Position numbers and translations under genes: made by a program
Notes under the pieces: model-generated
Database searches by the model: none
Told to the model about the DNA's origin: nothing
Seen by the model: the letters and a program-made list of their open reading frames with translations, nothing else
Part shown: positions 44,594 through 54,018 of the stretch, in pieces
Layout of the letters: every line of letters starts with the position of its first letter
Position numbering within the stretch: position 1 is the stretch's first letter
Source of the DNA: Bacteroidota bacterium
Lineage (GTDB): Bacteria; Bacteroidota; Bacteroidia; Bacteroidales; Lentimicrobiaceae
NCBI GenBank assembly: GCA_023441805.1
Contig: JAEZNO010000013.1
Coordinates: 1-64,000, forward strand
DNA: 64,000 nt
Reading direction: 5' to 3'

Positions 44594-45688
44594 ATGAAGC
44601 TACACGACATCACTGATTTTATTGAGAAACTGGCCCCTGTTCAATCCCAGGAAAGCTATGATAATAGTGGGTTACTGGTTGGAAACAAAGATGATCTTAT
44701 AAGAGGAGCCTTAATAACACTTGATATCACTGAGGAAGTCATTGATGAAGCCATCGCACTCGACTATAATTTGATAATTTCACATCATCCATTGATATTT
44801 AAACCAATTAAGAAAATAAATGGAACGAATGTGGTAGAGCGCTGCTTAATCAAAGCCATTAAGCATGGTATTGCCTTATACGCCGCTCACACTAACCTTG
44901 ACAACTCATACACCGGAGTAAATGCAATTCTTGCTGAAAAGATAGGTTTGGCGGATAAAGCTATTTTGCAACCGGTTGTAGGTGCATTGGTAAAGTATGT
45001 TGTATTTGTGCCGGTTACTCATCAGAAGGCGGTTATGGAGGCTATTTTTAATGCCGGTGCAGGTGTGATAGGCGATTATGATTGCTGCAGTTTCAATACA
45101 GAAGGCGAAGGAACCTTCAGAGCACTTGATGGAAGTAATCCTTTTGTTGGTGAAAGAGGGGAATTTCATACTGAACCTGAAGTTCGCATTGAGACTATTA
45201 TGCCTGATTGGTTACGCTATAAAGTATTGAAACGCGTTAAGGAAGTTCATCCTTATGAAGAAATTGCATGGGATATCTACCCTCTGAAGAATGAATTTGC
45301 GCGATTAGGAGCAGGAATGTATGGTACGTTGCCTGAACCTATAAGTGAATCGGATTTTCTAAGATCATTAAAGAACATATTAAATGTTCCTTTCCTGAAA
45401 CACTCACCGTTTCTCAACAGGAAAGTTATGAAAGTGGGGCTTTGCGGAGGCTCGGGAAATTTCCTGATAAATGATGCAATCAGTGCCGGATGTGATGTTT
45501 TTATCACAGGAGAACTCAAATATCATGATTATTTTTTAGCTGATAATAAGATCATGCTGATAGAGGCCGGCCACTATGAAACTGAACAATTTAGCAAAGA
45601 ATTATTATATACAAAACTTAAAGAAAAATTTACTACCTTTGCACTCCAAATTTCCGGGATAATCTCCAATCCCGTTATGTATCTGTAA
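44594..45688 (+). CDS. Nif3/YqfO (DUF34) family metal-binding protein
   Basis: 364 residues: DUF34/Nif3 halves (1-130 and 245-364) carrying the di-metal ligands (SHHPLIFKPIK, AAHTNLDN, and AGHYETEQFS near the end), with a PII-like CutA insert between (about 135-240, ending VHPYEEIAWDIYPL). The family is sometimes named GTP cyclohydrolase 1 type 2, but its physiological role is unsettled. The next gene's promoter lies inside its 3' end. It is followed after 22 bp by the zinc-ribbon gene, a pairing I recall as common. Confidence 0.93.
   Translation: MKLHDITDFIEKLAPVQSQESYDNSGLLVGNKDDLIRGALITLDITEEVIDEAIALDYNLIISHHPLIFKPIKKINGTNVVERCLIKAIKHGIALYAAHTNLDNSYTGVNAILAEKIGLADKAILQPVVGALVKYVVFVPVTHQKAVMEAIFNAGAGVIGDYDCCSFNTEGEGTFRALDGSNPFVGERGEFHTEPEVRIETIMPDWLRYKVLKRVKEVHPYEEIAWDIYPLKNEFARLGAGMYGTLPEPISESDFLRSLKNILNVPFLKHSPFLNRKVMKVGLCGGSGNFLINDAISAGCDVFITGELKYHDYFLADNKIMLIEAGHYETEQFSKELLYTKLKEKFTTFALQISGIISNPVMYL
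45634..45641 (+). promoter_or_regulatory. -7 promoter element inside the Nif3 gene
   Basis: TACCTTTG, exact consensus within the last codons of the Nif3 gene, about 69 nt before the zinc-ribbon ATG at 45711. Confidence 0.5.
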
Positions 45689-45710
45689 CTAATTCCAAAG
45701 AAGGAATAAT

Positions 45711-46565
45711 ATGGCAAAAACGTCGAAGGAAAAACCAATGAATGAATCCATTGAAAAACAGGAACAAGACGACAAAAGCTACATTTCAGCACACGTTTCT
45801 TTAACACCCTCTGAAAGCGATGAAACAGAAGTTTCAATCGAAAAAAAGCTAATCGCTTTGTACAGTCTCCAGCAAATAGATTCACAGATAGATAAGATTA
45901 GAATTATCAGAGGTGAATTGCCATTAGAAGTTGAAGACCTTGAAGATGAGATTATTGGTTTACAAACCCGAATTGATAATTACATCCAGGACATCCAGAA
46001 CCTTAACACTCAAATCAAAAACAAAGAAATCCAGATTAAGGATAATCTCCATCAGATCAAACAATATGAGGACAGGCAGATGGAGGTTAAGAACAACAGA
46101 GAATATGAGTCTTTAACAAAGGAAATTGAATATCAGAATCTCGAGATTGCTCTTGCTGAGAAGAGAATAAAGGAGTTTACTCACAGTCTTAACCTTAAAA
46201 ATGAGGAAATTGCAGCTTCTCAGAAAATTCTTGAAGAACGTCGCAATGATCTTGAAGTGAAGAAAAATGAGTTGGCTGATATCGTAAGTGAAACTGAAAA
46301 GGAAGAACAAACCTTGTTACAGAAATCTGAAGATTTCCAGCGTTTCATTGAAGAGAGGTTACTCACAGCATATAAACGCATCCGTAAAAATGCACGTAAT
46401 GGCCTCGCAGTTGTTAGCGTTGAGCGTGATGCATGTGGTGGCTGCTTCAGTGCTATCCCTCCTCAGCGACAACTTGATATTCGTATGCACAAAAAAATAA
46501 TCGTATGTGAGTATTGTGGCCGTATTCTAATCGACCATGGACTAGCATCTACTATCAATCATTAA
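45711..46565 (+). CDS. CT398-like coiled-coil zinc-ribbon protein
   Basis: 284 residues. A variable polar N-terminus (1-42), a long antiparallel coiled coil (about 50-225) and a C4 zinc ribbon CGGCFSAIPPQRQ ... CEYCGRILID. Matches the C4-type zinc ribbon family typified by chlamydial CT398, which binds sigma-54 and secretion components there. In Bacteroidota the role is unknown and often tied to the Nif3 neighbour. A strong terminator follows. Confidence 0.9.
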   Translation: MAKTSKEKPMNESIEKQEQDDKSYISAHVSLTPSESDETEVSIEKKLIALYSLQQIDSQIDKIRIIRGELPLEVEDLEDEIIGLQTRIDNYIQDIQNLNTQIKNKEIQIKDNLHQIKQYEDRQMEVKNNREYESLTKEIEYQNLEIALAEKRIKEFTHSLNLKNEEIAASQKILEERRNDLEVKKNELADIVSETEKEEQTLLQKSEDFQRFIEERLLTAYKRIRKNARNGLAVVSVERDACGGCFSAIPPQRQLDIRMHKKIIVCEYCGRILIDHGLASTINH

Positions 46566-46595
46566 GATTGAACTTTTCCTGTAAAACATATCTCA

Positions 46596-46632
46596 AGAGG
46601 CCGTCCGGCACAGGACGGCCTCTCTTTTTTTT
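46596..46632 (+). terminator. Rho-independent terminator
   Basis: GAGGCCGTCC (46597-46606) pairs with GGACGGCCTC (46613-46622), plus one A-T pair outside, 6-nt loop, then an eight-T run (46625-46632). Textbook terminator of the Nif3/zinc-ribbon unit. Confidence 0.95.
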
Positions 46633-46740
46633 GTCCTGAGTGCAGGATACAAGCTTCAGAAATACAAAAAAGTGAATTGAGAATCCGGAACTATAGCATT
46701 GGATCTTAAACTATTTTTGAATAATATTGATCAACCTGGA

Positions 46741-46770
46741 ACTATTTTGAACCACTTTGAACCACTTTGA
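46741..46770. repeat. 10-bp tandem repeat before the TPR gene
   Basis: ACTATTTTGA, ACCACTTTGA and ACCACTTTGA in tandem, each containing a TTTTGA/TTTGA core resembling a -33 element. It lies 35 bp before the ATG at 46805. Confidence 0.7.
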
Positions 46771-46804
46771 ACTTCCCGGAATTCTGTATCTTCGAAGCTC
46801 TCAA

Positions 46805-48301
46805 ATGAAAAGGACTCTTCTTCTTTTATACTCGCTTGTTCCATTGCTCCTGAGTGGTGCAAATTTCACTATGTCACATGATTATCAACAAGCGTATCTT
46901 GAAATCCTTCGATTAAGATTTGGTGAAGCTAACCGGATTATTGATGCTCAAAAAAGTCATAATCCTGACAATCTGGCTTACTGCTATCTTGAAACTTACG
47001 AAGCTTTTCTTAAGGCTCTTATTTCAGAAGAACAACAGGATTATGCAACCTTCCTAAAGAAGAAAAGTGCTAACCTGAAGTTATTAAATACAGTAAGTAA
47101 AAACTCTCCCTGGTATTTGTACGCTCAGGCGCAGATTAATCTGCAGCATGGTATTGCCGCCGTTAAAGCAAAAGACTACATGCAGGCAGTTGTTAACATT
47201 AAAAAGGCTTATTCACAGTTTGAAGAAAATAAAAGGATTTTTCCGCATTTTAAGCCAAACCATGCAGGTATAGGCTTATTGTATGTACTGGTAGGAAGTG
47301 TTCCGGAATCTGTTAAATGGGTGCCCGGTTTACTGGGAATGAAAGGCAATATCAGTCACGGAATGCAGTTACTGCATGAAACTCTTACTTATAATCCACC
47401 TGAAAACGAATGGCCCTATCTCTTCAATGAATGTGCTTTCATTACCACTTTTATTACTTTCAACTTAGCGGGCACAGAAGAGAATATTGCTGTTTTACAG
47501 AATATTCTTGAAGATCAGCGATTGAAATCTGAACTAGCAATTAACCCACTGCTGATTTATGCTGTAAGTTCTTTTTACTCATATCAGGGACGAAACGATA
47601 AAGCACTTGAACTTCTGATACACCGACCAAAAGGAGACTCCTATTACAATTTCAGGTATCTGGATTATCTTACAGGAGTGGCATACCTTAACAAACTTGA
47701 TCATACGGCAAGGGTATACTTTTTAAAGTATGTAACTCAATTCAAGGGAAAGCACTTTATTAAATCAGCTTATCAGCATCTCGCATGGAGTTATCTGATT
47801 GAGTATGATACTGTAAACTACAAGAAATACTTGTCGAGGGTAGGTCTTTTTGGATTAGCTGAAATGGAGAATGATAAGGAAGCTGATGCTGAAGCACAAA
47901 AGAGAATAATTCCTGAGCCTGAATTATTGAAGGCAAGATTGCTTTTTGACGGAGGATACTACTCAAGGGCAAGAGATGTTTTGAATGGAATTACTATTGA
48001 GAAGCTTAATAACGAACAGAAGATTGAGCGATTATACAGAATGGCGAGAATCTATCATAGGCAAGGCAATATTAAAGGAGCAAAGGAAAATTATATACTT
48101 ACTTATAATACACGTAGAAACTCACGATCATACTTTGCAGCCTATTCCCTACTTAACCTAGGAATCATCAATGAGGAGGAAGGACTTTTTGATGAGGCCG
48201 TAAAATACTATAAGCTGTGCCTTAATATGGATTTTGACCAATACAAGTCAAGTATACATCAAAAAGCGAAGGCAGGCATAAACAGGATAAATACACAATA
48301 A
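46805..48301 (+). CDS. Secreted tetratricopeptide-repeat protein
   Basis: 498 residues from ATG 46805, which starts with a signal peptide (MKRTLLLLYSLVPLLLSGANF). Helical repeats run through the whole protein; clear TPR-like units are near the C-terminus (IERLYRMARIYHRQGNIKGAKENYILTY-type and SLLNLGIINEEEGLFDEAVKYYKLCL-type). No catalytic domain. Probably a periplasmic scaffold. A one-mismatch -7 element TATCTTCG lies at 46787-46794. A bidirectional terminator separates it from the convergent porin. Confidence 0.78.
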   Translation: MKRTLLLLYSLVPLLLSGANFTMSHDYQQAYLEILRLRFGEANRIIDAQKSHNPDNLAYCYLETYEAFLKALISEEQQDYATFLKKKSANLKLLNTVSKNSPWYLYAQAQINLQHGIAAVKAKDYMQAVVNIKKAYSQFEENKRIFPHFKPNHAGIGLLYVLVGSVPESVKWVPGLLGMKGNISHGMQLLHETLTYNPPENEWPYLFNECAFITTFITFNLAGTEENIAVLQNILEDQRLKSELAINPLLIYAVSSFYSYQGRNDKALELLIHRPKGDSYYNFRYLDYLTGVAYLNKLDHTARVYFLKYVTQFKGKHFIKSAYQHLAWSYLIEYDTVNYKKYLSRVGLFGLAEMENDKEADAEAQKRIIPEPELLKARLLFDGGYYSRARDVLNGITIEKLNNEQKIERLYRMARIYHRQGNIKGAKENYILTYNTRRNSRSYFAAYSLLNLGIINEEEGLFDEAVKYYKLCLNMDFDQYKSSIHQKAKAGINRINTQ

Positions 48302-48303
48302 AA

Positions 48304-48340
48304 AAAAGAGACCGTATCGTTTGCTGATACAGCCTCTTTT
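48304..48340. terminator. Bidirectional terminator between convergent genes
   Basis: AAAAGAG (48304-48310) and GTATC (48314-48318) pair with GATAC (48326-48330) and CTCTTTT (48334-48340) around a 7-nt loop, with A-rich and T-rich flanks. It serves the TPR gene on + and the porin gene on -. Confidence 0.8.
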
Positions 48341-48365
48341 CACTATTCAATAATTGTAATCAAAC

Positions 48366-49823
48366 TTAATATTTATATCCCAGGGTTAATAGGAACATTG
48401 TACTTTTAACGGTAGTCCTTGCCCTTGGGTACTCCGGATCATTAACACTCATAAAACTTCCGGGTAATGAATATAGGTGATATTCATCGTCCATATCATT
48501 CATCAACCAGGTAAAATCAACAAAGAACCTGTTTTGACGTAATCCCAGTCCGGCTGAGTAGGTATGTACGGCAGAATTGGTACCGGTTCTGTATGGATTA
48601 TCAGAAATTGCATAACCACCTCTTAAACTAACTACACCTGCTCTCCATTCAGCTCCAAGTCTTAGATTATTTCCTTTTAAATAACCATCTTTTATTGCCT
48701 CATTTTCAGCATCAAAGTCATAATCAGCAGCTCTCAAACGAGCTTTAGTGTAGTCAATATATTGGTAATCTGCACTAATAAGTCCCGATTGTCCGATTAT
48801 GAATCCAACTCCTGCCATTGCTTTAAACGGAGTCTGAAGTTCATATTCATAAAAACCACTAGCAGAAGCTCTTAAAGAACCTGCTGTATCGAAAGTTGAT
48901 TTAAATGTTGTGCTGTAAGTATCAGTAACATCGGTGAAGAATGTAGGAGTTTCAATAGCACCTCCAATCCTGATCCAATCGGCCGGCCTGATTATTACAC
49001 CTACTTTAAAGTTAACACCCGAACCTTCAGTCTCTAATTCATCTGTCTTAGTGAATGAATGGAAATAATCATTACGGTTTTCTACGTCAGTTTCGGTGTA
49101 GATAGAAGTTTCTTTGTACTTAAAGAACGGAACACCGAGTGTTGCTCCCAGATACAGAAAGTTATTATAATTTGCACCGGCACTAAGAACCATTTCGTTC
49201 ATTGAACCGCTTGTTCTGATGCTCTTACGTTGAAATACACCACCATTAGGCATATCAATAACATAAGTACCTGGAGCAATATCATACATTAGCTCTGTAT
49301 CATAAGCTAATCCTGATCCAAAGTTGTCCAATTGATCGAGTGACAAGCCTTGTGATTCAATAACATATGGGGTTAACAAGCTTGAAGCATTATTAAAACC
49401 TGTAATAAGTACTCTATTGTTATAGTTGTTCAAACGGTTAAGTCCGAAACCAAACTGAACATGTTTCCATTCTGATTCAGGTTTGCGGATAGGAGAGACA
49501 ATAACAACACCTATGTTGCCAAGGTTGAAATTATACTTGTCATCTTCACTGAAATCACCAAAGTAAGTTGATTCAGTGCTTCCGAAATAGAGTGACGGGG
49601 TAACTGTAATTTCTGAGCTTTTGTATAAACCAATACCTGCCGGATTGTTACTTAACGCTGAAAAATCAGCTCCCAAAGCTCCAAAGGCACCACCCATTGC
49701 TGAGAAACGGGCTGTTCCTGTTGGATTTTGTCTGGAATACCTTAATGCATCGATTTCATTTTGAGCAAATAATGACCCTGTTCCTAACATTATCCCCAGG
49801 GCTGCTAATAGTAGTTTTTTCAT
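48366..49823 (-). CDS. OmpP1/FadL-family outer membrane transporter
   Basis: 485 residues from ATG 49823 (signal MKKLLLAALGIMLGTGSLFAQ). The plug-domain signature GTARFSAMGGAFGALGADFSALSNNPAGIGLYKSSE and many amphipathic strands identify a FadL/TodX-like 14-strand barrel, often annotated as hemin receptor in Bacteroidota. It likely imports hydrophobic compounds. The longer frame from 49868 lacks a leading signal. Confidence 0.88.
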   Translation of the reverse strand: MKKLLLAALGIMLGTGSLFAQNEIDALRYSRQNPTGTARFSAMGGAFGALGADFSALSNNPAGIGLYKSSEITVTPSLYFGSTESTYFGDFSEDDKYNFNLGNIGVVIVSPIRKPESEWKHVQFGFGLNRLNNYNNRVLITGFNNASSLLTPYVIESQGLSLDQLDNFGSGLAYDTELMYDIAPGTYVIDMPNGGVFQRKSIRTSGSMNEMVLSAGANYNNFLYLGATLGVPFFKYKETSIYTETDVENRNDYFHSFTKTDELETEGSGVNFKVGVIIRPADWIRIGGAIETPTFFTDVTDTYSTTFKSTFDTAGSLRASASGFYEYELQTPFKAMAGVGFIIGQSGLISADYQYIDYTKARLRAADYDFDAENEAIKDGYLKGNNLRLGAEWRAGVVSLRGGYAISDNPYRTGTNSAVHTYSAGLGLRQNRFFVDFTWLMNDMDDEYHLYSLPGSFMSVNDPEYPRARTTVKSTMFLLTLGYKY

Positions 49824-49942
49824 GATCAGTGATTTAATAGTGTTTATAATCAGGTTCACTTCACCCATTCCCTCTCTTTTGCCTGATTTCCCGCTTCTTA
49901 TAGGTAACTCACTTTGAGAGGGTTACCGGTTTTTTATTTTAA

Positions 49943-51673
49943 TTATCTGCGCCCATTCGATGATCTTGAGCCTCCAGATGATGATGAAGATGACGATGAT
50001 GATGATGACGACGATGATGACGGGCTTGAGTAACTTCTTGATGATGAACTTGAAGGACTGTAGCTACTACCCGATGATGATCTTGAAGGAGTAAAACTGC
50101 TTCCTGACGATCTCGGGGTACTGTAACTTCCCGATGAAGATGATCTTGAAGGTGTTGAATAAGTAGATCTTGCCGGAGCTGATCTGTCAGAACCTGAACG
50201 TGACTGCCTGTATTCTGACGGACTTGAGTTACGTGGTGCTGATTGCTGCTGTGAAGATTTGCCTTCAGATGGAGCTACACCAGTTTCACGTATACTTCTG
50301 TAGCGCGGGCTTGTGTACTCATTACTAGATTTCGGCTTGTTGTAACCTGGCGCACTGTACGACTGTGGTGTTCTGTACTCTCTTGTTGTAGTACTACTAC
50401 CTGAAGTACGGTTAGGGGTAATTGTTCTTGAATTTTCAGGTTTCTGTATCCTTGAATCATTTGAACTTCCCTGAGCCGGGGTTGTGGTAGTACTTTTTGG
50501 TTCAACTACCCTTGGTTTTTGGCCATCATCACTCTTAGCAGGAACTGTTGAGCGAGAGTTTGTTGGTTCGCTACCTGCAGGAGTTGTACGTGTATTATCA
50601 TCAGTACGCCTTACCGGTGAAACAGTACCCGGAGTAGTCGGAGTAGTGCGTGGTGCAGGATCATCTTTTACCTGCGACCTGCTGTTTGTACCTTGCGGTG
50701 TAGCAGTTGGAGTAGTACGTGGAACATCAGGCTTATCGTTAACAGTTGATCTGCTATTGGTACCTGTATTTGTCTGTCGCGGAGTACTATTTACTTCACG
50801 ATCAGCAGGAGTGGTTTTGGTAGTACCTGTAGTACTTCTGCTGCTTCTGCTATTAACATTTCTGTCGAGCTCCCCGCTTTTGAGGGCAGCTTCGTATCTC
50901 TCACCAAAGCTTGATTTCATGCTTCCACTACTACCTGCTAACGATGTACTCCTGCCATTACCTGATCTGCCGCTTCCTGATCCTGAGCTTCTGTGACCGT
51001 AGTAGTATGAATTGTAATCTTTGCTATTATAATAATGAGTATAAGGATAGTAGCCACCATAGTAACCATCATAGTATCCATGCATGTAGCCATGGTTATA
51101 ACCGCTCCAGTAGCTGTAGCCGTAAGGTGAATAATATCCGAAAGGATAATCCCAGAAAGGATCATATCCTATATAAGGATATCCGTATGAAAATCCCCAG
51201 TGATGGTGTGTATACCACGGATACCAAAAGCTGTATCCTAAATAGATGCTGGTACCCCAGCTGTATGGGTTGTAGTCATACCAGTACATATTAGTATAAT
51301 AAGGAGAGTAATAACTACCGTAATAATAATTACTATGGAACCTTCTTAACCTTGCTGTATAAGCATAATCATAATAATCATCCTGATCAAAATAATTATT
51401 GGTTATATAGGTATTGCCGCTACCCTGGTCAGTGTATTGTTCACCGTACCCGTAATCGTCAGAGTAAGCAGTGTCGTATTCCTCGGCGGGTTGCTGATCC
51501 TGATAAACAGGTTCACCCTGAGGAACTTGCTCATATACCCTTCCGGTGGTATAAACAGGTTCATCTTTTGATGATGCATAAACGTCATCACCATAAACCC
51601 TACTTTGGTACTGGGTAGAGCACGATGTTAGTGCTAAGGCAACTGCAGCAAATAAAGCAATTAAAGTTTTCAT
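49943..51673 (-). CDS. Tyr-rich and Ser/Thr-rich repetitive lipoprotein
   Basis: 576 residues. Lipoprotein signal with Cys18 (LALTSCS). Residues about 85-225 are extremely rich in Tyr, Gly, Trp and His; about 226-440 contain degenerate repeats around TNSRS-x-V ... PRTTPT; 440-576 become Ser/Arg/Pro-rich and end in a run of about 15 Ser followed by GGSRSSNGRR. No globular domain is recognisable; the middle short segment GERYEAALKSGELDRNVNSR may be folded. Likely cell-surface or matrix-associated. Function unknown. Confidence 0.8.
   Translation of the reverse strand: MKTLIALFAAVALALTSCSTQYQSRVYGDDVYASSKDEPVYTTGRVYEQVPQGEPVYQDQQPAEEYDTAYSDDYGYGEQYTDQGSGNTYITNNYFDQDDYYDYAYTARLRRFHSNYYYGSYYSPYYTNMYWYDYNPYSWGTSIYLGYSFWYPWYTHHHWGFSYGYPYIGYDPFWDYPFGYYSPYGYSYWSGYNHGYMHGYYDGYYGGYYPYTHYYNSKDYNSYYYGHRSSGSGSGRSGNGRSTSLAGSSGSMKSSFGERYEAALKSGELDRNVNSRSSRSTTGTTKTTPADREVNSTPRQTNTGTNSRSTVNDKPDVPRTTPTATPQGTNSRSQVKDDPAPRTTPTTPGTVSPVRRTDDNTRTTPAGSEPTNSRSTVPAKSDDGQKPRVVEPKSTTTTPAQGSSNDSRIQKPENSRTITPNRTSGSSTTTREYRTPQSYSAPGYNKPKSSNEYTSPRYRSIRETGVAPSEGKSSQQQSAPRNSSPSEYRQSRSGSDRSAPARSTYSTPSRSSSSGSYSTPRSSGSSFTPSRSSSGSSYSPSSSSSRSYSSPSSSSSSSSSSSSSSSGGSRSSNGRR
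49977..50026. repeat. GAT/GAC/GAA triplet run encoding poly-Ser
   Basis: Low-complexity triplet tract on the plus strand, complementary to TCA/TCG/TCT/TCC Ser codons at the end of the lipoprotein gene. It is a likely slippage site changing protein length. Confidence 0.7.
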
Positions 51674-51852
51674 TGTTAAGGTCCTCCCTTGATTATGCTT
51701 AGTAAGTAGTGATATCTTTCATTACGTTGGTTAATTTGTTAATTTTGCCCCTTCGTTAAATATCTTTTTTGCGAACCCAAATATCGGTATTTATTACAAT
51801 TTATAGGGTATCTGCTACAAGAATAATACAAATACTATACCACAAATAGAAT

Positions 51853-53328
51853 ATGGCTAAAGATTTTGCAACAAGAAGTGAAAATTACGCACAATGGTAC
51901 AACGACCTCGTCATCAAGGCTGATATGGCCGAAAACTCAGCAGTCAGAGGATGCATGGTCATTAAGCCATATGGGTATGCAATTTGGGAAAAAATGCAAG
52001 CCGCACTTGATAAAAAGTTTAAAGATACCGGCCATGTAAATGCTTATTTTCCAATATTCATACCAAAGTCCTTCTTTAGCAAAGAAGCCAGTCATGTTGA
52101 AGGATTTGCCAAAGAATGCGCCGTAGTAACTCATTACCGCCTGAAAAATGATCCTGACGGCAAAGGAGTGGTTGTTGATGAAGCAGCTAAACTCGAAGAA
52201 GAGCTTATTGTTAGGCCTACATCCGAAACTATTATCTGGGATACTTACCGCAACTGGATAAAATCGTACCGTGACCTGCCTTTACTCATAAATCAATGGG
52301 CTAACGTTGTCAGATGGGAAATGCGCACACGACTATTCCTACGTACTGCTGAATTCCTTTGGCAGGAAGGTCATACAGCTCATGCAACTTCCGAAGAGGC
52401 AATTCAGGAAACTGAACGCATGCTGAATGTTTATGCTGATTTTGCCGAAAACTTCATGGCAATCCCTATCCTCAAAGGTGTGAAATCGCCCAACGAACGT
52501 TTCGCCGGAGCAGTTGAAACTTACTGTATTGAAGCATTAATGCAGGATGGGAAAGCATTACAGGCAGGTACATCACATTTCCTCGGTCAGAATTTTGCTA
52601 AAGCATTTGATGTTACATACCTCAGCAAAGAAAATAAACTTGAATACGTTTGGGCTACCTCATGGGGAGTCTCAACCCGGCTAATCGGTGCTCTCATAAT
52701 GGCTCACTCTGATGATAACGGACTTGTGTTACCTCCGAAACTTGCACCAACTCAAGTAGTTATTGTTCCTATCTATAAAACAAATGATCAACTTGAATTA
52801 ATCTCTCAAAAAGCAAGAGAGATAATGAAAAATCTTCAGGATAAAGGTATCTCTGTTAAATACGACGACCGTGAGACTTTTAAACCGGGATGGAAATTTA
52901 ATGAGTATGAATTTAAGGGAGTTCCTGTTCGATTAGCAATCGGTCCGCGAGATCTTGAAAATGGCACCGTTGAAGTAGCACGTCGCGACACTCTTGAGAA
53001 ATCAGTTTATCAACTCTCTGATATTGAAACCAAAATAGAGAACCTCTTACATAGTATTCAGGATAACCTCTACCAGAAAGCACTGGATTTCAGAGAAAGT
53101 ATGACTTCAAAAGCCGACACATGGGAAGAATTCGTTGACCTTCTCGACAACAAAGGTGGTTTCATCTATGCCCACTGGGATGGCACAGCCGAAACTGAGC
53201 AAAAGATCAAGGAACTCACCAAGGCAACCATCCGCTGCATTCCATTAGACGCAAAGCCCGAAAATGGCAAGTGCATCCTAACAGGCAAGCCTTCGGATAA
53301 GAGGGTTGTGTTTGCAAGGGCCTATTAG
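51853..53328 (+). CDS. proS: Prolyl-tRNA synthetase (archaeal/eukaryotic-like type)
   Basis: 491 residues, class II synthetase. The short form without the bacterial INS editing domain and with an extra C-terminal domain. Signatures include VRPTSETIIWDTYRNWIKSYRDLPLLINQWANVVRWE, FLWQEGHTAHAT, LGQNFAKAFD, the anticodon-binding domain (APTQVVIVPIYK) and the C-terminal zinc-fold-like end with aromatic Tyr terminus (FARAY). ATG 51853. Confidence 0.96.
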   Translation: MAKDFATRSENYAQWYNDLVIKADMAENSAVRGCMVIKPYGYAIWEKMQAALDKKFKDTGHVNAYFPIFIPKSFFSKEASHVEGFAKECAVVTHYRLKNDPDGKGVVVDEAAKLEEELIVRPTSETIIWDTYRNWIKSYRDLPLLINQWANVVRWEMRTRLFLRTAEFLWQEGHTAHATSEEAIQETERMLNVYADFAENFMAIPILKGVKSPNERFAGAVETYCIEALMQDGKALQAGTSHFLGQNFAKAFDVTYLSKENKLEYVWATSWGVSTRLIGALIMAHSDDNGLVLPPKLAPTQVVIVPIYKTNDQLELISQKAREIMKNLQDKGISVKYDDRETFKPGWKFNEYEFKGVPVRLAIGPRDLENGTVEVARRDTLEKSVYQLSDIETKIENLLHSIQDNLYQKALDFRESMTSKADTWEEFVDLLDNKGGFIYAHWDGTAETEQKIKELTKATIRCIPLDAKPENGKCILTGKPSDKRVVFARAY

Positions 53329-53434
53329 GGTAATAGGATCCAGGCCTTACCTGTATATTAAGCACACAAGAAGATTAGGATTGATTTTTGGAAATGGAAG
53401 ATTTTTCTTAAATTGCGTTTACAACAATCTTAGC

Positions 53435-53932
53435 ATGAAAGGCTTAGCTAGAAGTTTCGTTTTTGCATTAATAATTGCAGTTACCAGTTGCATCCAAGTG
53501 TTGAAACTGCCAAATTATGGCGATAGTGACATTTACGAAAAGAATCATGTATTGCTGAATCAGTCAGGAACGAAAACCTTTATTGAAGTTACCGCTGAAG
53601 ACTTACTTGCTCAGCATGCGACTGAAATTTATCTTTTCTCTAACTGGTGTCCAATATGTTACTATCATCTAACAAAAGAGCTTACACCGTCAAATAAAGA
53701 CAACGTGAAATATGTCTCCGCTAATTATGACATACCATTCATGGAAAAGCACTTTACCGCACTTGATACCATATACATCCTGTCAAATAAGATTTATGGA
53801 AGTACAGAGTCAATTAAGATAATGAAATTTGCCTCCGAATTGACCTCAAATGAAACTCTGGTTGCAGGTGTACCCCAACGATTTGTATGGGATGAAACGA
53901 ATCAGAAGTTTACGAGGATGACGATTAAATAA
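53435..53932 (+). CDS. Thioredoxin-like lipoprotein with WCPIC
   Basis: 165 residues from ATG 53435; the long frame from 53306 reads into proS and lacks homology. Lipoprotein signal ending VTSC (Cys19). The core has YLFSNWCPICYYHL, a redox-active CxxC in a short thioredoxin-like fold, and a cis-Pro-like VPQRFVWD near the end. It probably handles disulfides or delivers reductant in the periplasm. Partner unknown. Confidence 0.72.
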   Translation: MKGLARSFVFALIIAVTSCIQVLKLPNYGDSDIYEKNHVLLNQSGTKTFIEVTAEDLLAQHATEIYLFSNWCPICYYHLTKELTPSNKDNVKYVSANYDIPFMEKHFTALDTIYILSNKIYGSTESIKIMKFASELTSNETLVAGVPQRFVWDETNQKFTRMTIK

Positions 53933-54018
53933 AGTGGGTAATCTACAGTATCCTCCTAAGATTTGTACTCCGGATTGGCTTGCAAATAAGGTATTATCTC
54001 ATGATGAGTATTATCAAA

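Noticed and set aside
49903..49927. Hairpin GGTAAC/GTTACC followed by T-rich sequence on the plus strand
   Set aside because: The T-run is on the plus strand, but both neighbouring genes are on the minus strand, so it is not placed to end a known transcript; the stem is only 6 bp.
50484..50996. 170-codon open frame on the plus strand inside the lipoprotein gene
   Set aside because: It is antisense to the low-complexity Ser/Thr/Pro coding region; its Val/Leu/Gly-rich product is what the complement of such repeats gives.
53306..53434. Longer N-terminus for the thioredoxin-like lipoprotein
   Set aside because: It overlaps the end of proS, lacks a start-proximal signal, and the ATG at 53435 gives a clean lipoprotein signal.
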